This document shows, one piece after another, positions 34,252 through 48,170 of a stretch of DNA of 64,000 nt. The notes beneath the pieces are model-generated. The model was not told where the DNA came from and did not search any database. It saw only the letters and a list, made by a program, of their open reading frames with translations. The stretch spans positions 43,748,645-43,812,644 of the forward strand of contig NC_088302.1 in NCBI RefSeq assembly GCF_032854445.1. The letters run 5' to 3'. Each line of letters begins with the position of its first letter. Within the stretch, counting starts at the first letter, position 1. The position numbers were made by a program, and so were the translations under genes. Origin of the DNA: Liolophura sinensis. Taxonomy: Eukaryota; Mollusca; Polyplacophora; Chitonida; Chitonidae.

Positions 34252-35425
34252 ATTTAACACACCGGCGCTGGTTTAACACGGGCCTAAGCCAGACACAGGG
34301 GTCCATTAACACGGAACTAAGCCAAACATAGGGCTGGATTAACACGGAACTAAGTTAGACACAGGGGTCCGTTAACACGGAACTAAGCCAAACATAGGAC
34401 TGGATTAACACGGAACAAAGTTAGACACAAGGGTCCGTTAACACGGAACTAAGCCAAACATAGGGCTGGATTAACACGGAACTAAGTTAGACACAGGACT
34501 GGTTTAACACGGATATACGCCTGACAAAGGGCTGGTTTAACGCGGACCTAAGCCAGACACAGAGCTGGTTTAGCACGGACCTACGTCAGACACGGAGCTG
34601 GTTTCACACGGACCTAGGCCAGATACAGGGCTAGTTTAACAAAAAGCTGAGACAGGCAAAGGACTGGTTTAACACGGACCTAAGTTAGACACAGGGCCTG
34701 TTTAACACGGACCTAAGTCAGACACAGGGCTAGTTTAACACGCACCTGAACCAGACACCCGGCTGGTTTAACACTGAACTAATTAAGTCAGATACAGGGC
34801 TGGTTGAACATGGACCTAATTAAGTCAGACAGAGCTGGATTAACACGGACCTAAGCCAGACACAGGGCCGATTTAACACGGACCTAAGCCACAGAGCTGA
34901 TTTAACACGGAAATAAGCCGGACATAGAGCTGGTTAACACAGACCTAAGCCAGATACAGGGCTGGATTAACACAGACCTAAGCCAGACACGGGGGCTGGT
35001 TTAACACTGGCCTAATTAAGCCAGATACAGGCCTGGTTTAACGCAGACCTAATTAAGTCAGACACAGGGCTGGATTAATACGGACCTAAGACAGGCACGG
35101 AGCTGGTTTAACGCTGAACTAAGCCAGATATTGACCAGGTTAAGACAGACCACAGTCAGATACAGGGATGGTTTAACATGAACCTATTTAAGCCAGACAC
35201 AGGGCTGGTTTAACACAGACCTAAGTCAGACATAGAGCTTATTTAACAAGGAACTAAGCCAGACACAGAAATGGTTAACACAGACCTAAGTCAGATACAG
35301 GGTTGGCTTAACACGGGCCTAAGGAAGACACAAGGCTGTTTTAAAACAAACCTAATTCAGGCACACGCCCGGGCTGTTTTAACACGAACCTAAGCCATTA
35401 GAGGGCTGGTTTAACACGGACTCGC
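34252..35425 (+). repeat. 33-bp minisatellite
   Basis: About 35 units of GGCTGGTTTAACACGGACCT plus AAGCCAGACACAG are present. Early units form a higher-order pair (GGGTCC..., then GGGCTGGATT...). Some units carry an AATT insertion (CTAATTAAGCC). Divergence is moderate. Confidence 0.93.
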
Positions 35426-36084
35426 ATGATATGTTGGGCATGTCTATGCGCGATAGGCGGGAAAGTTCATCAGTAACTTGCAAAAGGTGTGTGTTTTACC
35501 CCGGGCACTTGAGTTTTCTTCATCCATAAACTGCCCGTCACTGTATAATATTATCGCCAAAGAGGTGATCCCGTCGTAAAGATTGCTCTATATTACAAGA
35601 CATGAAGAAAGTTTCACTTACGCTTTCTGGTAATTATGTCGGGGGCTCATCGTATGCAAGATAAGGGCAGCAGTGTTTTTTGCTGTCGTGGAAATCAATT
35701 CCGCTTAAACGTGAACAAAATGTCAAGCGATGAATGAGAGTGCCCTCCACCCCATTCCTCCGGGCTCGAGCCCCCTTGTGTTAACCTGACAATCTTTGTC
35801 GCCAGAATTAGTCTCCCGCACGTAGGGGAGGTGTCGCAGTTATGTCAGTCTAAGTGTTAATCACCTCCAGTTAATTACATCCCGTAAGGTTTCAGATTTC
35901 TAATGAAGCTTACCCGGCCGGACACAGTCTGGGACCTGCCGTAGAAAGTTAGACTGACTTCACTTTTATGTTCGTGTACTTCACTTTGAACAAGGCTGCA
36001 ACTCATGAAGTTCATTTTCTTATTTGAACGAACCAAGTTGGCTCATGACGACTGTGAGTGCCGACAAGGTGACATTGTGTTTAT
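35426..36084. other. Gene-poor DNA
   Basis: Nothing that I can support is present. Confidence 0.3.
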
Positions 36085-36320
36085 TTATTCAAACATTTCA
36101 TCTGTGTTTGACGTCGTGTTCTCAAGAGTTTTTCACTTTCATGATGGTGTTCAGGTTTCCGTATGGAGGGCACCGGAGTGGACCACTGCCCTTTGCGAGG
36201 TATCTAGCAAACATATGTAGCACACTGGCTGCCACTTTCTCGACAGCGGGATTCGAACACCCGACCTCACTGGTCAAAGGTCTAACAGTCCAGCACTCCA
36301 GTGCTTTGATGGCCTGAGTC
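36085..36320 (-). repeat. tRNA-derived SINE with intact B box
   Basis: On the minus strand the head ends in GGTCGGGTGTTCGAATCCCG, a perfect B box. GTGGCAGCCAGTGTGC follows, and the tail is AACTCTTGAGAACACGACGT. The head differs from the main family, but the tail is related, so it is a sister subfamily. Confidence 0.75.
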
Positions 36321-36982
36321 TGCTATAAGGACATCTTACAAAACTATAAACTAAAACTATACGCTAAAATAACCCGCTAAACTTCCAGCAAACTATACGT
36401 TCGAAGTACCACAACAAGTTGGTTATATAATAAACTCAAAACACACTGTACACATGCCCAAGCCTCTGATTTTCTCAAGTGCCTGTATCTTAACTGTTTC
36501 AGGAATGTTAACAGATAAGCAGGGAAATTAATTATGAGATTTGTGCAAGTGAGTCACATCAACAACGACGACAGAGTATATTTAAACGACTAACACGTTT
36601 CGGAATCTTCGTATCGTTCGTTGAATTACACCAGGTTTTACAAAACTGAGCGACATGTTCAGACCAGAATGGATGCAAGTTTTTGGAATATTCCTGAAAA
36701 AGGTTTTTCCGTTGTTCGCTACATTATGAGTTACCACAATTGGGAGAAATTTTTGTATGTTAAAACTAAAATGGAAGCATATTTTTGATACGGTATCCCT
36801 AAATATCAGGTATTTTCTTTCAAATTGTTTCGCTTTTCGAAAATTCTCTGTATTACAAAAATTGTTACTTCAAAATTGTGCCAAGATCAAACTTTCTAAT
36901 CACAAACTGTCCATAACAAACTGTCGACAAGGCTTCTTATATTTAGCATGCAGCACTCTGCAGGACTTCCTCTTTTGACCTC
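36321..36982. other. Gene-poor DNA
   Basis: Nothing that I can support is present. Confidence 0.3.
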
Positions 36983-37315
36983 GTCGGGGCCGGTAGATCC
37001 AGGATCAATCCTTGATCGAGTCACATCTAAGACTTTAAAAGAGGAAGTTGTAACTTCCTCGCTTGGTGTTCAGCATGAAGGGGATAGTGCAACCACTGGT
37101 TGACCCGTATCAGTATAATGGCTCTGGCTTTGCGAATTACTTGCCTTCAGTAAGTCGTCTCAGTGAAGCAGCACTAAACAAAAGGGCGGTGGAAATCCGT
37201 CCTGCAACGAGGAGGCATATTGCACGTACATGCACCCTAAGGATTCCTTCGTCGTCATATGACTGAACAATTGTTGAGTACGACGTTAAAACACAAGCGC
37301 TCACTCACTCACTTT
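36983..37315 (+). repeat. SINE of the CTCACTCAC-tail family
   Basis: The head (GGGGCCGGTAGATCCAGGAT, then CGAGTCACATCTAAGAC) is shared with 48322-48560. The 3' end reads TTGTTGAGTACGACGTTAAA, then AAGCGCTCACTCACTCAC. This tail type is common in molluscan genomes as far as I know. Confidence 0.8.
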
Positions 37316-40300
37316 TAACCTCGCAAATGGTAGACTTGATTCTGTTAACATCAAAGTATTTAATATACGACACCCTTGCCGGCTTCGGAGAGAATTAATT
37401 GCCCAATTTGTGATGCAAATCTACGCAATTCCTGAAGTCAACTCTAGCTAACGGATGAACTTGGGGAAAAAAGACAAACAGAAGAACTACGTCTAAAGTT
37501 GGGCAAGAATTCTTTTGTATGAATCCGTAATAATTTTGTACTGTATGCACTTCCTTAGTTCTTTGGTGGTTTGTGTTGAACGTTGGTTTGGCAACTGACC
37601 TTACGAGTATTGACCTGGAACGTCCTTTTTCATTCACGTCAGATATACGAATGCATGGCTTTTTACGCTTATATTTGTCAGAACATTTGTTTCCAAGGTT
37701 GAGAATAGATGAACTCAGAAAAACAGTAGAAATACTCCTAAAGTTTAGGCACGTAGTCATTATACTGATAGTTTACCTATCCAATCTTTCATTTGTACAA
37801 GTATGCCAAGTATACTAGTATTAAGGGCACAGAATTTACATATTCAGTCATTTTAACATGTGTTAATTTCAACCAGCTTTCAGACACGTGTTCAGAATGG
37901 TGTTATAGCTAGGGTTATCCGACAAAGTGTTTATATCTGTTCCAGAAGATGTGGTAGAAAGTTTGAATTGGCTCGGCTAAATATAACTGACTGTACCTTA
38001 TTTAAAAGCCTTAACAGATTGGCACTGGTAAAACAGTCTGATATAGGGTAAAGTGATAATCCTACATGAAACATTCCACATCTTGGCCTTTGGGTACTAC
38101 TTTAATTAAACTACAAATACATCTCTTTACCGCTCTTGCTAGTTAAGCCTTGAAAACCTACATCACCAAATAAAATGGTTGGCTTTATAAATTTTTGGTG
38201 GGATACCATTTCGATGCATGTATATATACTTCCGGTGAATATATTTCTTTTACGATTCGATATACATGCCACCAGTTACTTCAGCCTATATCGCCATTAT
38301 GCGGCACAGGCCGTGGTCTATCGTGGTTTAAGATGCTTCCATTCCAAATGCTAGGGAACACGAAGCGTTGGTTCAAACCCGACGTTTGACAACTCTCACT
38401 GTTTATTGGTCCTTGGTAACAGTAGGCATTATTTCTCATTCTGTCAACATTGCTTTTGGAAGAATTTCCGTACGTTTGAGGCAACCACAGGGTTAAACTT
38501 ATAATCAATTCATGAATCAAAGAGAATATTAATCTATGTAAATGGATTTCCAGGTGTATGTATATATTATTTTGGCCTGGAGTTGTCGGGGTCAACAGTC
38601 ACTTCAGCTGATCGCTGGGTCACAGCCGTGCAAATGGTCACAGCGGGTATGGTGTCAGATTGCAGGAGGACTAGGGGATGAAGTGTGGGTGGGGGGTGGG
38701 GACAATGAAGTAACAATGGAAAGTGTGTGCGATAAATAGAGGCTCAAGGGTTTGGGGGTGTACGACGTAGAGGGTACAAGTCTTCACAGACACGCCGATA
38801 TCTGCGTCATGCACATCTTTATTGTCAAACAAAGCGACATTCTTTATATTGTTATATGTGGAAATACGAAGCCCCAGGCAAACAGGAATTTTTGGCTGAT
38901 GTGACATTGTTAACCAGACCAAACCTTTATAAAACTTAAATACAGAGTGTTTCGTGTCAACATTGCCGCATCTTAAATCAACATGTCAAAATCCATAAAT
39001 CGCTCCAGAGCTGTGAGTGAAATCGTATTGTATAACCTTGGCTAAAAACCACAAGAGCGGCGATTCACTTGGCATTCTAAGAATATAATAGCCGGAACAG
39101 TGAGTGCTTATGTGACGGCCTTTCGCACAAGTTCTCTGCAAAGCCGTCCTCGGTTATACAGGCGAATCAGAAAGGAGATTCACCACGTTTCTTCTATACA
39201 TATATACACACCTTTATACTTTTTATAGCCATGCTTCACCGTGTCTAATTGTATCATTTCATCACCTGGTATATCACAATAACACACTTCAACGAAAACG
39301 ACCAATAATTCGATCTAAGCTCTAATCGCAGCCGTAACAGTGACAAAACAAAACAAAAGGAAAATAAATAAAATAGCCTACATGTATTAAAGGTTTTTCA
39401 CGCATGTTTTTTCCCCGTTAAATTTTGTCCCACGCGCGTTATAAATTGAACGATAGAAATGCAGATTTATGTTTATTAGATTTTCATGAAGTCATGCACA
39501 CAAGATGTTTTGATATCGTGAGAACGAGACCTCAACGCGATTTCTTCACTAAGTTATGCACACGACATAACTCATTTCGTTTCCCTTTCGTCCATTTCGA
39601 CAATGAGCAAATTATGACCTCTTTTTTAGCCTGTTTCTGTTCTTTACATTCTACCAAACGGTTTGTCGGACTTTGTATGTGGATTCAGATCGAGCTGAAG
39701 TTCTGCGGTGTTCTGTTTCTTTTCAACGAAATTATGTCCGGTTTGTCCCTTTAAGGACACTTTTCCGGCATTTTGTTCATAATGGTTATTTATTCTGAAT
39801 TGAAAGGTACATGATTTCATGGAGATAAGTTAAAGACCAGGTTTGTCTTGGGTAGTTTTCAACAAAATCATGGCGATTTTTTGTTTTGTAGGCTTTGACA
39901 CAACTTTATTATTCTGTCGCCTCAAACTGGTAGACACGCGTTGCGAAATTTTGCAACACTTCAGTTCACGGTTCCGTAGAGATTTCAGGAAATCAAGGAT
40001 ACTTTTTATCACCGAGCACTTTAGAATTTGGAATAATTTTCTGATAGCTCAGATGTGTGCTGTGTGGAAAGTTTTCAGACATGACGACGATTACAAGTGG
40101 TGTAATTTGCAATTACTACATTGATTAATACTTTACAGGTAAAACCCATCATGCTTTCGAGACAAATGAAACAATTACCACAGGCTGACAGCCTGTCAAT
40201 TAATGGCCGCGGATGAATGCACGCGTACATTATAAATGCATTCACTGTGCTTTCAACTTTATTTCTTTGCGATGACTGTCCGTGACCCCGGTAAGTAACA

Positions 40301-40604
40301 TTCCTCGCGCATCACAGCCATTGTTGATATATATCGATCGGACCTTTGCTTCGTAATGGCCATATACAGTGAAATTTAACGCGAATTCATGAAATGTTGT
40401 GAGTATCTTCACATGAACGTATCGCCATTGCTGCATGAAGTGGAGAATTTTCTGAAAACTATATATCACACAGTTATGTTTTCTAAGTTATACAGGCATT
40501 GTCATGTATAAGCTATGGTGAAAATTCTGTCCGTATTTTTTCTGTAAGGACAAAGTGCGAAATCCGCCAAAATGTGAGACCACTAATATCATACATACAG
40601 TGAA
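37316..40604. other. Gene-poor DNA
   Basis: Short open frames at 37395-37760 (minus), 38281-38595 (minus) and 39425-39754 (plus) have no recognisable domains or splice context. No repeat family is clear. Confidence 0.35.
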
Positions 40605-40885
40605 ATGGCACATAGCATATTTCCTTATTTCATTACCTCACGGTAAATCCACTTGGGATTTGTCTTATTACACGGTGAATCCACATAGCATATTTCCTTA
40701 TTTCTCGGTGAATCCCCATAGCATTTTAATTATTTCACGGTGAGTCCACACAGCATTTTCCCCATTTCGTTATTTCATGGTGAATCCACATAGCATTTGA
40801 TTTATTTCCTTATTTCATAATGAATCCACATAGCATTTTCTTCATTTCCTTATTTCATTCTTTCTTGGTGAATCCATAGCGAATT
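40605..40885 (+). repeat. Degenerate minisatellite of about 40 bp
   Basis: About seven units combine CACGGTGAATCCACATAGCA with TTTCCTTATTT. Unit lengths vary. Confidence 0.8.
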
Positions 40886-42639
40886 TCCATACTTATTATA
40901 TACCTGTTTCATGCCACATTAAAATGTACTCGTATGCTGACAGCGGCATGTAGGAAACGACCGCTCCTCGTCAGGTTTGACAAAATACTGACTTTAGGCT
41001 GTACCTTAAAGAGACATCTGATAGAACAGGCGATGGAACCCACTATACCTCTCCGCCAACGATTGGAAATTCGTTAGAAAGAAAGGTTTTAAAACCCAGA
41101 ATAACACGAGAAATAACGGTAGACAGATAATTGGAAACCTAATTAAACAATAATAATCTGCCCATTGCCTATTCTAATCTGGCAACATACAACAATTAGC
41201 GCGGCACTAGCAACGGTTTTCAGTTCCAGTAACGTTACAGTCTACCATGCAGTCGGGATTTTCTCCTCACGCCCAGTTGAGGTGTCAGAGATTGATTATC
41301 CCTGCATTTTCTGAACGATTATTACTCTGGTCTGACGCTCAATGAGCTTGCATGGGTGTCTATATGGTGAATGTTGAATACCAGTTATACTACATGGCAG
41401 TCGAGATCGAGAAAATCATGCAGATGTGCGTGATCATTTTACAGACAAAACATACCCACAAACATATGTCAGGATTGTGTCATAACATGGGGTGTAGCTG
41501 ATACTGTTACCAGCATCATATCAAAAAGCTTAACATAGCAATCCAGGCATTCCTAAACTATTATAGTGATAGGATTTAGGTCATGGCATTTTCTCACAAT
41601 GGTTACCTCAATTGTTAGCACTAGGCAGGTTGGGGGCGGGACTAAGTCTGGGGAGTGGAGAAGTTGAAGCCTCAGAATGTCAGTCTGGAAAGGGGGTGGG
41701 GTGAGGTGGGTAAGTGATAAGGATTTGCAAAAACACACAATATACTATCATGCATCAAAATCGATACATACTAACTTCACTCACCTGTGTATGGCTACGA
41801 GCCATTCACTGCTACTGTTCCGCTTCTGATCTTGCAGATACACGAATTTGCACAGATTTCGAATTAAACAAGTGCGTGAGTAACACTTAAGCCCTTTCCA
41901 TACCTTACACATGCTCAAAAAAGCTCTTGGGTTTGAGTCTGTATACCTTGTAGGTTTGAGTCGCCATCCCTACATGGCGTAGCTGACTTTGTGGGGATGA
42001 AAAGCGCAGACCGCCAGAAACTTGGGCATGAGTTTCTCAACCTCCACCCTGGTCAAACGTTCACAGCTGGGCAAAACTGAAGGTTCAGTAAACAAGAACA
42101 GCGGCTGGAGCTAGCTGTTTACCTCACCTCTCTCAATCCTTTGGATTACCTGCCCAGCTGATCGAACACGATGGCTACTTCAGGGCAATGCCCTCCGGAC
42201 TGGGCTCACCGAGAATCACAAAGCCCGACCCACGCCTGCTGATTGTCTCTGTCAAACCAATCAAGCTTTCGTCGTTCACACCAAAGGAACGGCAAATTAC
42301 GCTGGGGGTTGTTCGATAAGTAGACTGCCGTGGATTAGCGTAGAGCACGTCACGTATGACCACGTATGTTCATGTGTTCTCTGATATGAGATCAGCCGAT
42401 GTCGATCGACGCGGATTGATGAGGGCACTGGTCAATGACTTGGAATTACAAAAAAGTTCTTATATGAGATTATACAGCGCACATAGCATAATGAGACTGG
42501 CTGTGAATAGATTATGGCCTTAACCTCTATTGAAAAGAGATACATTGGATTGTGCGCCCAGAGGAAGTGGATTTACTCTGAAAAAAAAAACAGCGTAAAC
42601 AGTAAGCTATATAACGCTATATAAATATATGCAAGTTTA
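40886..42639. other. Gene-poor DNA
   Basis: A minus-strand frame at 42175-42363 (62 codons) has balanced, protein-like composition but no domain that I recognise; it could be a piece of a decayed element. Nothing else is supported. Confidence 0.35.
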
Positions 42640-43660
42640 TACCGGTGATACATGGTTTGTATAAGGGAACATAGACGTCTGTTTTGTATAAGGTGATACA
42701 TGAGTGGTTTGTATAAGGTGACACAAGCATTGTTTGTATAGGGTGACACAAGCGTGGTTTGTATAAGCGATACAAGCGTGGTTTGGATAAGGGGATACAA
42801 GCCATGGTTTGTATAAGGTGATACATGTGTGGTTTGTATAAGGTGACGAAAGCGTGGTTTGTATAAGGTGATACACGCATGGTTTGGATAAGGGGATACA
42901 AGCCATGGTTTGTATACGGGGATACAAGCGCGGTTTGTGTAAGGTGATATAGGCGTGGTTTGTATAAGGTGACGCATGCGTGGTTTTGGATAATGTGATA
43001 CGTGCGTGGTTTGTAAAGGGTGATACACGCGTGCTCTGTATAAGGTAATACAGGTGTAGTTTGTATAAAGTGATACAAGTATGATTTGTATAAGGTGATA
43101 CAAGCGTGGTTTGTATAAGGTGATACAAGCATGGTTTGGATAAGGGAATACAAGCCATGGTTTGTATACGGGGATATAAGCGTGGTTTGTATAAGATGAT
43201 ATAGGCGTGGTTTGTATAAGGTGACGCATGTGTGGTTTTGCATAATGTGATACATGCTTTGTTTGTAAAGGGTAATACATGCGTGCTCTGTATAAGGTAA
43301 TATAGGCGAGTATTGTATAAGGTGATACAAGTATGGTTTGTATAAGGTGACACATCCATGGTTTGTATAAGGTGACACAAGCCTGATTTGTGTAAGAAGA
43401 TACATGCATGATTTGTATAAGGTGATACGAGTGTGGCTTGTATCACCTCATATATGCGTGGTTTGTATAGGGCGACGCATGCGTAAGTTGGTCACAGTAA
43501 GTATAGGGTTGACGAGGTGATACAAACCTATCCGGTTTCTATAAGGTGATATACAGGCGTGGTTTGTATAAGGTGATACTGGTGTGGTTTATGGAATGAG
43601 TATGGTTTGTATAAAATGACACAGATATGGTCTGTCTAAAATGATATAGGTATGTTCTGA
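42640..43660 (-). repeat. 25-bp minisatellite, open in all minus-strand frames
   Basis: About 40 units of GTTTGTATAAGGTGATACAA plus GCATG are present. No stop codon falls in any minus-strand frame of the unit, so three overlapping frames of 262-278 codons arise. They share a 25-residue period, which follows from a 25-bp unit. They are repeat artefacts, not genes. Confidence 0.95.
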
Positions 43661-44549
43661 ATAATGTGATATGGAGATGGCCTGTATAAGGTGCTGCAGT
43701 ATTGTATTCTGCTCAAGATGATGGCGCGTGGCCGCTTTGTCAGGTGTAGCCTGGTAAGGTCTTGGGTATGCTCTCTAAAACATCTAAAGGCTTTTAATTT
43801 ACATTTTAAAAGCTCTCTAAAGTTGCGCATGCGGAGAGACAAAGACGTGTAGTCAGGTGGAGTAAATGTCAGCTGAATGTTACCTAACTCTCTCTCTCTC
43901 CCCATAAAAACACGTGTTGTCTATCCCTGAGGAAATTTGCAGCCAGTGAAGGGAATGGGCCGATCGTAATCCTTGCTCACATAAGCAGAGCGTGATTCTG
44001 TCCGACAACCTCAATAGTGCGCTTGTTTGATCTGCAGGCGTGTATATCGCACATTCAGCTAGGTTAGGAACTGTTTTGTGCCCTTGAATCCCTCTTAACG
44101 CAGCGTCACTCGGAGTCGACCAGGTAAAACAAGCTTTTATCCTTGGATTATAGCGTTAACAAAGGCTTCTCTCGTCAAACCTGGACACCTTGCCCGTTAA
44201 CAATGGGACAGTGTGTATTCAGTAAACTCCATAACAATCGTTGATATTTACACATTGAACATACCAGTTCTCACCAGAAGTCAACCCTATCGCTCCCGGT
44301 GTGCTTTCTTAGAAAGTCACCTTGTGTACAGGGTAAGCACTTTCAACACTAAGCAATCTGCCGCGAATTCCTGTCTCTCATATTTAAGTTCTGTATTTAG
44401 TTTTAGCTGTATTGCTTATTTAGCCTTGCTTTTTCTTTAAACTGTCAGGATTCACATTCTATTTGACAGCTATTGAAAATTCGGACATGTCATTAAGAAA
44501 GACTGAGAACATATATTATGCATTCATTCGTTGGCTGACACGATAGGGC
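43661..44549. other. Gene-poor DNA
   Basis: Nothing that I can support is present apart from a short CT run at about 43889-43902. Confidence 0.3.
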
Positions 44550-45450
44550 ATTGTGTGACACAACTGCGACATCAGTGTTGACTGCACAGACACAAGTGCG
44601 ACATCAGTGTCGACTGCACAGACATAACTGCCGCGTCAGAGTCGACTGTATAGACATAACTTCGACATCAGTGTCGTCTGCGCAGAAACAACTGCGACAT
44701 CAGAGTCGACTGCACAAACACAACTGCGACATTAGTGTCGTCTGCACAGACACAACTGCTAAATCAATGTCAGCTGCCCAGACATCAACGGTAACATCAG
44801 TGTTAGCTGCACAGACATATTTGCGACATCAGTGTCGACTGCACGGACACAACTGTGGCATCAGTGTCGACTACACAGACACAGCTGCGACATCATTGTC
44901 GACTGCACAGACACAAATGCGACATCAGTGTCGACTGTATAGACAAAACTGCGACATCAGTGTCGACTACACGGACACAGCTGCAACATCAGTCTCGACT
45001 GCATAGACACAGCTGCGAAATAGTGTCGACTGTACATACACAACGGCAACATCAGTGTCGACTGCACAGACACAACTGCGACATCAGTGTCGACTACACA
45101 GTCACAACTGCGACATCAGTGTCGACTGCACAGAAACAACTGCGACATCAGTGTCGTCTGCACAGACACAACTGCGACATCAGTGTCGTCTGCACAGACA
45201 CAATAGCGACATCAGAGTCGACTGACAGACACAGCTGCGACGTCAGTTTCGTCTGCGCAGACACAACTGGGACAGCAATGTCAGCTGCACGGACACAGCG
45301 GCGACATCAGTGTCGACTAAACAGACACAACTGCGACATCAGTGTCGATTGCACAGACACAACTGCAACATCAATCTCGACAGGCACAACTGCGACATCA
45401 GTGTCGACTGTATAGACACAACTGCAACATCAGTGTCGAGTACAAAGACT
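44550..45450 (+). repeat. 32-bp minisatellite
   Basis: About 28 units of CACAGACACAACTGCGACAT plus CAGTGTCGACTG are present. The period of 32 bp rotates the reading frame, and none of the three plus frames has a stop, so frames of 151 and 186 codons with a 32-residue period appear. They are repeat artefacts. Confidence 0.94.
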
Positions 45451-46084
45451 AGACATCATGAAGAACAAATGGATCATTACTGGCCAAAGTGTCGAATGGA
45501 TTGTCTCACCAAACAATTAGCTCTTCACCATTGAGTCCTGCACCCGCGCTGGTTTGGATGTGGTTTTATTTATTTATTAGACTATATGGTTAAAATCGTT
45601 CTCACAATTACATCACCAAAATGAGGACAGTCAGCTATCTGTTCGGATAAAACAAAACACCGCCCTTCACCAGCTACCGCACTTGACAAAGTTCCTGACG
45701 TAAAGCCACATGCTATTCAGTGGCTGCTGGATCAAGTACATGGTTCAGTGGCCAAGAGCCAATCAGCTGCGGTGAGATCGAGGGCTGTGTCTTCAAGGTT
45801 GAGGTTTAGCCATGTATCTATGCGTCGAAACAACCAGTCGTCAACCAAAATGAACGTTATGAGTCAATAATCTCAAGGCCAATTGAGGTCTACCTGACGC
45901 GACACAATGGGCTCCTCCGGGCCCTGTAAGGTTTCTACACTCATTAACCCGACCGCTGTGAAGTGTAATTTACAAAGCCATTTACCAGGATCGGAGTTAA
46001 CAGCAGAAAATGGATAAAAATATGTAATTATTAAAACCAAACGGCCAAAACGTTCATAAAGGAATTGGTTTCACAGATTCAACG
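45451..46084. other. Gene-poor DNA
   Basis: TTTATTTATTTATTAG at about 45567 could be the tail of a minus-strand SINE too decayed to prove. Nothing else is supported. Confidence 0.3.
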
Positions 46085-46465
46085 AATTGTCTACGCACTA
46101 CCACTGACCCATACTCTATATCGTGTGACCCGCACACTGTATCGTGTGACCCTCACACTATATCGTGTGATCCATATTCTGAAACGTATAATCCTTACCC
46201 TATGCGGTCTGATTCGGACACTAAACCGCATGGTGCGTATCCTACACCGCTCAATACGTCCACCAAAGTGTGCGATCAGTACACTATGTACCGTGCGATC
46301 GGTACCCTATAAGCCTGATCAGTACACTGTAGCGTGTGATCTTTACCCTATAAGCGTGATCCGTGCCCTATAAGCGTGATCTGTACACAATAGCGTGTGA
46401 TCCGTATCCTATAGGGTCTATTCGTACGCTATACCGCATGGTGCGTATCCTATACCGCCCAATAC
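46085..46465 (+). repeat. Degenerate tandem repeat of about 20-25 bp
   Basis: Units such as CACTATATCGTGTGATCC and CCTATAAGCGTGATC recur about 15 times with many changes. Confidence 0.75.
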
Positions 46466-47699
46466 ATCTTCTGAAACAAGCACTATTTTATGTTCAGAGA
46501 CTGTGAATGTGCAGATGTACTGGCTATTCTCTGGCACACGAAATACATGTTGACATACGATCATCTGGTTCACAAGCACACACGTGCACACTTTCCATAT
46601 TTAGCATATACGTTGTGTAAAACTGTTCGCTAACAATACCTGTCATATCGACATTAAGTATAATCTTCAAACTGACAGAATTTATATGCAGACCCACAAG
46701 AACGCAATATTTAAAAACCAGCTGCGAAAGGCGATCCGCGTCAAACCAGTGTGGTCGTCAAGCGAACATACTGAAGTGATATTAACGCCCTCGAGGTAAA
46801 TTTGAATAGTAAGAGCGTTACATAATATGCTAAGCTTGACCATCACATTGGGTCAGTTCGTCAACTTACTACAACAGTGGAATCGCGAGGAAATCAGACT
46901 TTGTTGAGGACATCAAATATTTATGGATTGCCACAGGAAAATCACCACAACCTCAACACTGGCAGAACAATTATCTCCGTCGTCAGACCCAATTTTGTAG
47001 CCTCATACACATCGTATTCACCATTACAAAACTGTTTATACAACTCATCCATTACTCTATTGCTCTCTCCTACCCTCCACGCAACATTTTCATCATCCAG
47101 CTGCACTTTCTTTTGTTGTTATACAGGTCTGTGACTGACAGTCACATTTTAACATGGCTATGTTCTAAATGAGAACAAGATTTTAGTTTTAAGCAGCCGG
47201 TGTACTTGTGATTCATATGTGTGCGTGTGTGGATTCTCTGTATACACAATGAAACTGTGTGAATCTGTGGCTGCATCTTAGCGGTAGGTTTGTCGTTGTG
47301 CGACTGCAGCGAAACAACGCTCGCAAATTGCTAAACGAAAGAAAAGAGAATTATATCATTCTTAACTTACAAATCCGATAAAAAAGTAAGAGGCACTTAC
47401 CAAATTTCCAGCATAAAACGTGTAAAAGCGCTGAATGATTTTAATTCCCAGCTATGGGACCCCAAATCAGACATTCCTCATCTGGATATACAACTCCAGC
47501 CACGGCTTGAATCTTAAACAGTGACACAGTTCCCCTAGCCATGCGTCAACAAATAAGGGTCCGATTTGCTGAGGATATTGTCATTGGCTACACTCCGATA
47601 AAACCAGTAAACATTTAAACGTACCGAGGGCACCCATTCTCTCAAACAAGCCAGTGAATTCTCAATTCTAAAGCGGTCAGTTCGCATGCAAAAGAAACA
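46466..47699. other. Gene-poor DNA
   Basis: Nothing that I can support is present. Confidence 0.3.
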
Positions 47700-47990
47700 G
47701 CGGACCATCCGATGGGAATGCTTGTGAGTGACATGACATTGAACTTGTATAGTGTAAGCTGTCTTATACACTAGCGCTTGTGACATAACACTCGATGAAC
47801 TCTGCAATGTGGACTCTATGTGCACAATCGTGTACAGCATAACACTGACCAATTACAAAGTGAGTTCTCTATACACTATCGTGTAACATTGAACTGTACA
47901 AGGTGAGCTCTCTATAATCGGCAATGTGTGACATAAGTTTAGAGTGTGTGAGCTATCTACACAGTGCCGCTCGTGATATCATATTAAAGA
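47700..47990. repeat. Decayed tandem repeat of about 55 bp
   Basis: The order GTGAGCTCTCTATACAC, then GTGACATAACA, then TTGAACTGTA recurs about five times with strong divergence. Confidence 0.45.
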
Positions 47991-48044
47991 GTATCAGCCG
48001 AGCATCCTATACAAAACCGTGTTAAATCCCTTCGGACGTACTTG

Positions 48045-48170
48045 CGAAGGTCAGACAGCAACCTGCGGATGATCGTGGGTTTCAAACCATAATACTGGCC
48101 ACCGTCGTATAAGTGAAATATTCTTGAGTACGGCGTAAAACATCAATCAGATAAATAAATAAATAAAGTA
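48045..48170 (+). repeat. SINE copy, 5' truncated and internally deleted
   Basis: CAACCTGCGGATGATCGTGG joins directly to AAACCATAATACTGGCC, then continues CGTCGTATAAGTGAAATATT to a four-unit AAATA tail. About 30 bp of the family body is missing. Confidence 0.88.

Noticed and set aside
37395-37760. Minus-strand 121-codon frame
   Set aside because: No domain, no signal peptide and no convincing splice context; similar frames overlap on the other strand.
39425-39754. Plus-strand 109-codon frame
   Set aside because: The composition looks protein-like, but no family likeness or splice evidence could be found, so it was not called a gene.
42175-42363. Minus-strand 62-codon frame with balanced composition
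   Set aside because: It may be a scrap of a mobile element, but no motif could be named. Left as unassigned DNA.
42573-43446. Three overlapping minus-strand frames of 262-278 codons rich in YTNHACITLYKP-like peptides
   Set aside because: They are all translations of one 25-bp tandem unit. The 25-residue period and equal openness of all three frames show a repeat artefact.
44551-45415. Plus-strand frames of 151 and 186 codons with HRHNCDISVDCTDT-like repeats
   Set aside because: They are the frame-rotating translation of a 32-bp minisatellite. No start context, splice sites or non-repetitive part supports a gene.
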